Position numbers and translations under genes: made by a program
In this document: positions 59,164-64,000 of the stretch, one piece after another
How the letters are laid out: the number at the start of each line of letters is the position of its first letter
Numbering within the stretch: position 1 is the stretch's first letter
NCBI RefSeq assembly: GCF_014191255.1
Contig: NZ_JACHWH010000005.1
Span: 186,001-250,000, forward strand
Length of the DNA: 64,000 bases
Direction: 5' to 3'
Origin: Amycolatopsis bartoniae
GTDB taxonomy: Bacteria > Actinomycetota > Actinomycetes > Mycobacteriales > Pseudonocardiaceae
The notes under the pieces: generated by a model
Databases searched by the model: none
Seen by the model: only the letters and a program-made list of their open reading frames with translations
What the model was told of the DNA's origin: nothing

Positions 59164-60654
59164 TCACCTGGTGAGGGCGAAGTCCACCACCACCGGCCGC
59201 TCGGTGATCGCCACCGCGCGGCGGACCGTGTCGTCGACCTCCGCGGGCGATTCGCACCGCAGGCCCGCGCAGCCCAGGGATTCGGCCAGCAGCACGGCGT
59301 CCGGCAGCCCGCCGGAGCCGAGCAGGGCCACCTTCACGGGCAGGCCCTCCAGCGCGCACGTCGCCAGCTCCTGGGCCGCCGCGCCCAGGTCGCCCTCGAT
59401 CGTCCACACGGGACGGTCCGGCAGCCCCGCCTGCGCGCCCATCGCCGCCGGCACGGCGAAACCCGCCGCGCCCTGCCCACCGGAGACGATCCACGACCGC
59501 GGGCGTTCGTGCGGGAGGGATCGCGCCGCCCGCAGCCGGTGCCGACCCTCGCCCGCCACATACACCGCGTCGGGACCGGCCAGCTCGCCGAGCCGCGCGA
59601 GCACACCGTTCGCGGGCGGGCGTCCGGCCCACGTCAGCTCACGCCACCACTCCTCCGGCTCCGGAGTTCCGTCGAGCGCGGCCAGCAGCCCGGCCAGCAC
59701 CTGGCGGCAGTCGCCGACGATGGGCACGTCCCCGGGACGGAGCCCGGAGATCCCGGCCGGGTCGATGTCGACGTGCACGACCTTCGCCCCGGTCTCGCCG
59801 ATCCGGGCGCCCAGCGCCACCACCAGATCCGCACGGCGGAGCACGCCCGTGCCCCCGTGCTGCGGGTGCGAGGCGGGGAACGCGCCGCGTGCCATCAGCG
59901 TGGTCACCACCGGCATTCCGGTGCGCTCGGCCAGCTCCCGCAGTTCGGCGTGCGCCCCGGACCGCACCAGCCCGCCGCCCGCGTACAGCACGGGACGGCG
60001 GGCGGCGCGGATCAGCGACGCGGCCGCGGCGATCTGCTTGCCGCTCGGGCGCCGCACCGGGTGGTAGCCGCGCAGGGACAACCGCGGCGGCCACCGGAAC
60101 GGCACGTGCGCCTGCTGCACGTCCTTCGGGATGTCCACCACCACCGGCCCCGGCCGCCCGGTGCCGGCGAGGTGGAACGCCTCGGCCAGCACGCGCGGGA
60201 TGTCCGCCGGGTCGGTCACCAGGTAGCCGTGCTTGGTCACCGGGGCCGTCAGCGCCACGATGTCGGCCTCCTGGAAGGCGTCCGTGCCCATCAGCGGCCG
60301 CGCCACCTGACCGGTGACGGCGACGACCGGCACCGAGTCCCGGTAGGCGTCCGCCAGCGGCGGAACGAGGTTGGTCGCGCCCGGCCCCGACGTGGCCAGG
60401 CAGACCCCGGTCTCGCCCGTCGCCTGCGCGTACCCGTTCGCGGCGTGCCCGGCGCCCTGCTCGTGCCGGACCAGGACGTGCCGCACCGACGAGGTGAGCA
60501 GCGCGTCGTAGACCGGCATGACGGCGCCGCCGGGGATACCGAACGCGGCCCGGCAACCCAGGTTCTCCAGTGCTCGCACGACGTTGTGCGCACCGGTGTC
60601 CGGTATCTCCCGGCGGGCGGGCACCGCGGACTCCGCCCGGTCCACGGCCGTCAC
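59164..60654 (-). CDS. Degenerate acetolactate-synthase-like thiamine-diphosphate protein
   Basis: A 496-residue relative of the acetolactate synthase large subunit, which is usually about 560-620 residues. The N-terminal domain is intact: [15 protein letters not shown] near 38, Glu65 in [15 protein letters not shown], and TSGPGATN near 88. The C-terminal cofactor domain is altered: the GDG of the Mg/TPP motif reads [13 protein letters not shown] near 419, and the Asn-Asn end reads LLGSGG near 445. The middle domain is also shortened ([15 protein letters not shown] lacks the MHG segment). It may have lost or changed catalysis. It lies 3 bases from the carbamoyltransferase. Confidence 0.85.
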   Translation of the reverse strand: MTAVDRAESAVPARREIPDTGAHNVVRALENLGCRAAFGIPGGAVMPVYDALLTSSVRHVLVRHEQGAGHAANGYAQATGETGVCLATSGPGATNLVPPLADAYRDSVPVVAVTGQVARPLMGTDAFQEADIVALTAPVTKHGYLVTDPADIPRVLAEAFHLAGTGRPGPVVVDIPKDVQQAHVPFRWPPRLSLRGYHPVRRPSGKQIAAAASLIRAARRPVLYAGGGLVRSGAHAELRELAERTGMPVVTTLMARGAFPASHPQHGGTGVLRRADLVVALGARIGETGAKVVHVDIDPAGISGLRPGDVPIVGDCRQVLAGLLAALDGTPEPEEWWRELTWAGRPPANGVLARLGELAGPDAVYVAGEGRHRLRAARSLPHERPRSWIVSGGQGAAGFAVPAAMGAQAGLPDRPVWTIEGDLGAAAQELATCALEGLPVKVALLGSGGLPDAVLLAESLGCAGLRCESPAEVDDTVRRAVAITERPVVVDFALTR

Positions 60655-60657
60655 GGG

Positions 60658-61665
60658 TCAGCCCTCCAGTTCGTCCACATCGGACACCGGGATGCCGCGG
60701 CCCTCCCACAGGACGTGCATGAGCGCGGCCCGCAGGAACATGCCGCCGCGCACCCCCTCGAAGTACCGGACGTTGGGCAGGCCGTCGACCTCGGCGGGCA
60801 GCTCCTCCCCGCGCGGGCCGGTGTGCAGCACGGTCACGTGCCGCCCCGCGCCCTCCAGCAGCCGCCGCGTCAGGCGGTAGCGGGTGGCGAGGTTGCCCGA
60901 GCGCCGCTCCTGTGCGGTGGCGACGTGGAAGTCGGGCAGCTCGAACGGGATCATGGCGATCACGTCCGTCCGGCGCACGAGCTCCGCCATGCTGTCCACA
61001 GTGGAATGCCGGATGCCCTGCGCGGTCAGGCTCGCGCACTGCTCCGGCGACGGCGGCGCGTCCTCGGGCGTGAGGAACACGATCTCCGCCGGGCCGAACT
61101 TGGCCACCGTCGCCACGTCCGCCCGCAGCGCCCGGCAGCCGGGGTCGCCGACGAACCCGATCCGGGCGCCGGCCAGGTCACCGAGGCTGCGGCGCATCAT
61201 CCACGTGTCGAGCATCCCCTGCGTGGGGTGGTCGCTCTCGCCGCTGCCGGCGTTGACCACCGGTACGCCGGCCACCGCGGCGGCGCGCTGCGCCGCGTCG
61301 TCGTCCACGTGCCGCAGGACCAGGAGGTCCGCGTAACCGCCGACGACGCGCACGGTGTCTTCGAGGGTCTCCTGGAAGAAGTCGCCCGCCCTGGTGGTCG
61401 CGGCGCTGTCGAAGCCGATGTACCGGCCGCCGAGCAGGCAGGTCGCCGCCTGGAAGCTGATCCGCGTGCGCGTGCTGTTCTGGTAGAACAGCAGCCCTAC
61501 GGTGGCGTTCGGCGCGAGCTTCGCCAGGCGGTGGCGCGGCTGGCGCGTCAGCCAGTCGGCCCGGCCGAACAGGCGCAGCAGGTCGTCGCGCTGCCAGTCG
61601 TGCGAGGACGCCGCGTCCGACGGAAAAGCGCCTACTGGAGTCGTGTCGAGCACGTTTCTCGTCAT
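60658..61665 (-). CDS. Aspartate/ornithine carbamoyltransferase-like protein
   Basis: A 335-residue transcarbamoylase. STRTRISFQ at residues 64-72 and HPTQGMLD at 146-153 are the carbamoyl phosphate-binding motifs, HPTQ favouring the aspartate type. The amino-substrate part differs from PyrB: HTGPRGEELPAEVDGLPNVRYFEG near 285 replaces HPGPxNRG-type sequence. A carbamoyl phosphate synthase gene (62995 on) lies close by, but no pyrC or pyrR. It probably carbamoylates an amine other than aspartate. Gap to the ThiF-like gene is 4 bases. Confidence 0.85.
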   Translation of the reverse strand: MTRNVLDTTPVGAFPSDAASSHDWQRDDLLRLFGRADWLTRQPRHRLAKLAPNATVGLLFYQNSTRTRISFQAATCLLGGRYIGFDSAATTRAGDFFQETLEDTVRVVGGYADLLVLRHVDDDAAQRAAAVAGVPVVNAGSGESDHPTQGMLDTWMMRRSLGDLAGARIGFVGDPGCRALRADVATVAKFGPAEIVFLTPEDAPPSPEQCASLTAQGIRHSTVDSMAELVRRTDVIAMIPFELPDFHVATAQERRSGNLATRYRLTRRLLEGAGRHVTVLHTGPRGEELPAEVDGLPNVRYFEGVRGGMFLRAALMHVLWEGRGIPVSDVDELEG

Positions 61666-61669
61666 GGCG

Positions 61670-62548
61670 TCACCACCACTTCCCGTGCACGGCCTTGGCG
61701 ATCCACTTCTGCGTGTCGAGCATCGCGTAGCCCGGCGTCACGGGCAGCTCGAACGAACCCGGCAACTGGTCCAGACCGGTGATGGCCTGCCCGATGCGGG
61801 AGGCCAGCATGCCCTGGGCGAGCGGCGGCGTGCCCGCGAAGATCGGGCACTCCTTGTCCTTGATGAACCACTGCTCCAGCACCTCCCAGGACGGGTAGTC
61901 CGGCATCTCCGGGATGAACCGGCTGATGAGCTGCCGCGTGTTCGCCTCGTCCAGCTCGGCGCCCCGCGGCACGCCGAAGTACTCCTCGGCGGTCATGGAG
62001 TCCTTGGTCCACTTGAAGAAGAAGGTGCGCTGCCCGAACACCGGGGTCAGCATCATGAAGCGGCACCGCGGCGCCCGGCGGAACGCCTCGTGCAGCACGT
62101 AGCGGGCCTCGATCTCGTACAGCTCGATCTTGTCGAGCACGTAGTCGCAGCCTTCGAAGAACTCGTCCACCGAGTTCGCCTCGATGCCCTCGGGGTAGAC
62201 GTCGATGTTGACGTCGTGCGTGGTCTCGTAGACGGCCTCGGCCACCGCTTCGGCCTTGTTCCGGCCGATGTTGCCCACGGTGGCGGCGAACTGGCGGTTG
62301 ATGTTGGACGCCTCGAACTTGTCCGGGTCCGCCAGCTTCAGGTTCTGCACGCCCATCCGCACGAGCCGCTCGGCGGTCGCCCCGCCGATGCCGCCGCAGC
62401 CGGCCACGCCGATCACGGCATCGCGCAGCTTCTGCTGGCGTTCGCGCTGCTCCTGCTCGGTGTTGCCGAGCCAGCCGAGGTTGCGCCGGACCCGCTCCCA
62501 GTAGAAGTCGTCGTCACCCTGCGCCGTGTACATCCTGCGATCGGACAC
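61670..62548 (-). CDS. ThiF/E1-like adenylyltransferase
   Basis: A 292-residue protein with an E1-type fold. VAGCGGIGGATAERLVRMG at residues 49-67 is the nucleotide-binding loop, LADPDKFEASNINRQ at 72-86 has the Asp and the Arg finger, and LDKIELYEIEARYVLHEA follows. The usual CxxC zinc pairs are absent, and the last 120 residues (FFFKWTKDSMTAEEYFG, WFIKDKECPIFAGTPPLAQG) are unlike ThiF or MoeB. The GTG at 62548 follows GAAGGACGGGAG. It should activate a carboxylate or peptide end as adenylate; no sulfur carrier gene is nearby. Confidence 0.88.
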   Translation of the reverse strand: MSDRRMYTAQGDDDFYWERVRRNLGWLGNTEQEQRERQQKLRDAVIGVAGCGGIGGATAERLVRMGVQNLKLADPDKFEASNINRQFAATVGNIGRNKAEAVAEAVYETTHDVNIDVYPEGIEANSVDEFFEGCDYVLDKIELYEIEARYVLHEAFRRAPRCRFMMLTPVFGQRTFFFKWTKDSMTAEEYFGVPRGAELDEANTRQLISRFIPEMPDYPSWEVLEQWFIKDKECPIFAGTPPLAQGMLASRIGQAITGLDQLPGSFELPVTPGYAMLDTQKWIAKAVHGKWW

Positions 62549-62994
62549 GGTTCTCCCGTCCTTCCCGGGCAATTGTCACCCACAATGAAATGAACTTTTC
62601 GAGAAGTGTGCCGGTAGAATAGGCACGTAATCTCCCGAAATGGTCCCGTAATCGGGACGAGAGCGAGCCTAACAGAGGAGATCGGGCGGGCAAGCGGATC
62701 ACGCGGCGCCCGGAACATCACTCGTCCGTCGCAACAAACGGCTTCAAACCTGGTTTGCGCACCAATTGTCTCCGCCATCCGGAGCAACGCCCGAAGATCC
62801 ACTTAACCGCTGTTTCAAACTTCCGTCACCGGCGGGCCGAAAAGGAAGCGCACATCACTTCGCCGGGTTCCGAAGCGTTTTCCGCTCCCTTCGGAACCCG
62901 CCGAATCGTGGCCGCGGTAAAGCGCGGTGAACCACGCACCTCAGGTACGGTCACGACCGGCATCTGATTTCGGAATCGGAAAACCGGGGAGCTG
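62549..62994. promoter_or_regulatory. Divergent AT-richer regulatory region with several dyads
   Basis: These 446 bases between the ThiF-like gene and carA hold no convincing gene and have lower GC. Dyads: GTCCCG-TAAT-CGGGAC near 62643-62658, CAAACC-T-GGTTTG at 62745-62757, GTTTCAAAC at 62812-62820, and CGGGTTCCGAA-N15-TTCGGAACCCG at 62864-62900 with perfect 11-bp arms. The last is a strong hairpin about 95 bases before carA and could be a leader attenuator. Ribosome site GGGGAG precedes carA. Confidence 0.6.
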
Positions 62995-64000
62995 ATGATC
63001 TTGAATGGAACCGGTGCACTCGTGCTGGAGGACGGCAGAGTGTTTGTGGGTAATTCCTACGGCGCGACCGGCGTCGCGCTGGGCGAGGCGGTGTTCTGCA
63101 CCGGCATGACGGGGTACCAGGAGACGCTGACCGACCCGTCGTACCACCGGCAGATCGTGGTGCAGACGGCGCCGCAGATCGGGAACACGGGCTGGAACGA
63201 CGAGGACGACGAGTCCGCGCGCATCTGGGTGTCCGGTTACGTGGTAAGGGATCCCGCGCGGACGCCGTCGAACTGGCGCTCGCGGCGGACGCTGGACGAG
63301 GAGCTGTCGCGGCAGGGCGTGGTCGGGATCTCGGGTGTGGACACCCGCTCGCTGACCCGGCATCTGCGGGAGCGAGGCGCGATGCGCGCCGGCGTCTTCT
63401 CCGGTGACGCGCTCGACGAGAAGTCCACTATGGTGGAGCACGTCCGGTCCAGCCCGCCGATGAAGGGCGCGAACCTCGCCCACGACGTCACCACCCGGCG
63501 GCCCTATGTCGTTCCGGCGCAAGGAAAAACCCGGTTCCGCGTGGCGGCACTCGACCTGGGGATCAAGTCGAACACCCCGCGGCAGATGACGCAGCGCGGC
63601 ATCGAGGTGCACGTGCTGCCGGCGGCGAGCACGATCGACGACCTGCTGGCGGTGGAGCCGGACGGGGTGTTCCTGTCCAACGGCCCCGGCGACCCCCAGA
63701 CCCAGGAATCCGCGGTGGCGCTGACACGGGAAGTGCTGGGCCGGGAAATCCCGTTGTTCGGGATCTGCTTCGGCAACCAGATCCTCGGCCGCGCCCTGGG
63801 CCTGGGTACGTACAAGATGCGTTACGGCCATCGCGGCCTCAACATTCCGGTGATCGACGTCGAGACCGGCAAGGTCGCGATCACCGCGCAGAACCACGGT
63901 TTCGCTCTGGAGGGCGAACCCGGTCAGACCTTCGACTCGCCGTTCGGAACCGCGCGAATCAGTCATTACTGCCCGAATGACGACACCGTCGAAGGCGTGC
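62995..64000 (+). CDS. carA: Carbamoyl-phosphate synthase small subunit, partial
   Basis: The first 335 residues are visible; the end lies past the window. Residues 1-150 form the N-terminal domain (GYQETLTDPSYHRQIVVQT, IGNTGWNDEDDES), and from about 183 the glutaminase domain follows, with the nucleophile Cys258 in FGICFGNQILG and YGHRGLNIPV. It hydrolyses glutamine to ammonia for the large subunit. It starts at ATG 62995 after GGGGAG. It is divergent from the carbamoyltransferase/ThiF set and may be a dedicated copy or the normal one; carB would be next beyond the edge. Confidence 0.93.
   Translation, partial: MILNGTGALVLEDGRVFVGNSYGATGVALGEAVFCTGMTGYQETLTDPSYHRQIVVQTAPQIGNTGWNDEDDESARIWVSGYVVRDPARTPSNWRSRRTLDEELSRQGVVGISGVDTRSLTRHLRERGAMRAGVFSGDALDEKSTMVEHVRSSPPMKGANLAHDVTTRRPYVVPAQGKTRFRVAALDLGIKSNTPRQMTQRGIEVHVLPAASTIDDLLAVEPDGVFLSNGPGDPQTQESAVALTREVLGREIPLFGICFGNQILGRALGLGTYKMRYGHRGLNIPVIDVETGKVAITAQNHGFALEGEPGQTFDSPFGTARISHYCPNDDTVEGV

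Overview
The window reads as chromosome of a very high-GC actinobacterium, most likely a member of the Pseudonocardiales (Amycolatopsis-like). This rests on strong G/C third positions, frequent GTG starts, stop/start overlaps of the GTGA or ATGA type, several FadD/FadE/crotonase paralogs, luciferase-like monooxygenases and actinobacterial-type CarA. The genus is an inference. I saw no rRNA, tRNA, CRISPR array, insertion sequence or prophage.

Positions 1-7,100 hold a fatty-acyl-type catabolic module: two acyl-CoA dehydrogenases (the first runs off the left edge), a thiolase and an acyl-CoA ligase on the minus strand, a divergent TetR regulator, and a second ligase on the plus strand. One palindrome lies in front of each ligase and suggests one TetR circuit. 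An HD-domain hydrolase follows.

Positions 7,800-20,400 hold a tightly coupled minus-strand operon: acyl-CoA dehydrogenase, mini-SDR, PaaK-type CoA ligase, thiolase, double-domain 3-hydroxyacyl-CoA dehydrogenase, CoA-transferase pair, fused double acyl-CoA dehydrogenase, enoyl-CoA hydratase and flavin monooxygenase. A short plus-strand operon (two crotonase-fold genes and a decayed aldo/keto reductase) diverges from it across a shared operator region.

Positions 20,400-33,200 hold a minus-strand operon that begins with ribBA and a flavin reductase. It continues with two luciferase-like monooxygenases around an SMP-30 lactonase, an acyl-CoA ligase, a TetR, two SDRs (one frameshifted), an HMG-CoA-lyase-like aldolase and a third luciferase-like protein. 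Divergent from it are E1 alpha, E1 beta and an 80-residue lipoyl-domain protein. The operon thus appears to make its own flavin precursors and supply reduced flavin to its monooxygenases.

Positions 33,200-42,600 hold a GntR-controlled module (enoyl-CoA hydratase, class III CoA-transferase, complete Liv-type ABC importer, amidase) with two near-identical GntR boxes. Positions 42,600-46,200 hold two TetR genes, a membrane-anchored FtsX-ectodomain-like protein, a response-regulator remnant and a TetX-like monooxygenase behind a perfect 11-bp-arm palindrome. Positions 46,200-53,000 hold a LysR-controlled aromatic ring-cleavage operon: cyclase-family hydrolase, flavin hydroxylase, extradiol dioxygenase, FAH-family hydrolase, SDR and alpha/beta hydrolase.

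Positions 53,100-64,000 hold a cation exchanger, RidA, a CapA-like phosphoesterase, a divergent pair of paralogous winged-helix regulators, a DHA2-type exporter, and a striking set: a degenerate acetolactate-synthase-like protein, an aspartate-carbamoyltransferase-like protein and a ThiF-like adenylyltransferase, divergent from carA (cut by the right edge). This looks like a small specialised-metabolite or modified-pyrimidine locus with its own carbamoyl phosphate supply, and is my main candidate for an undescribed system.
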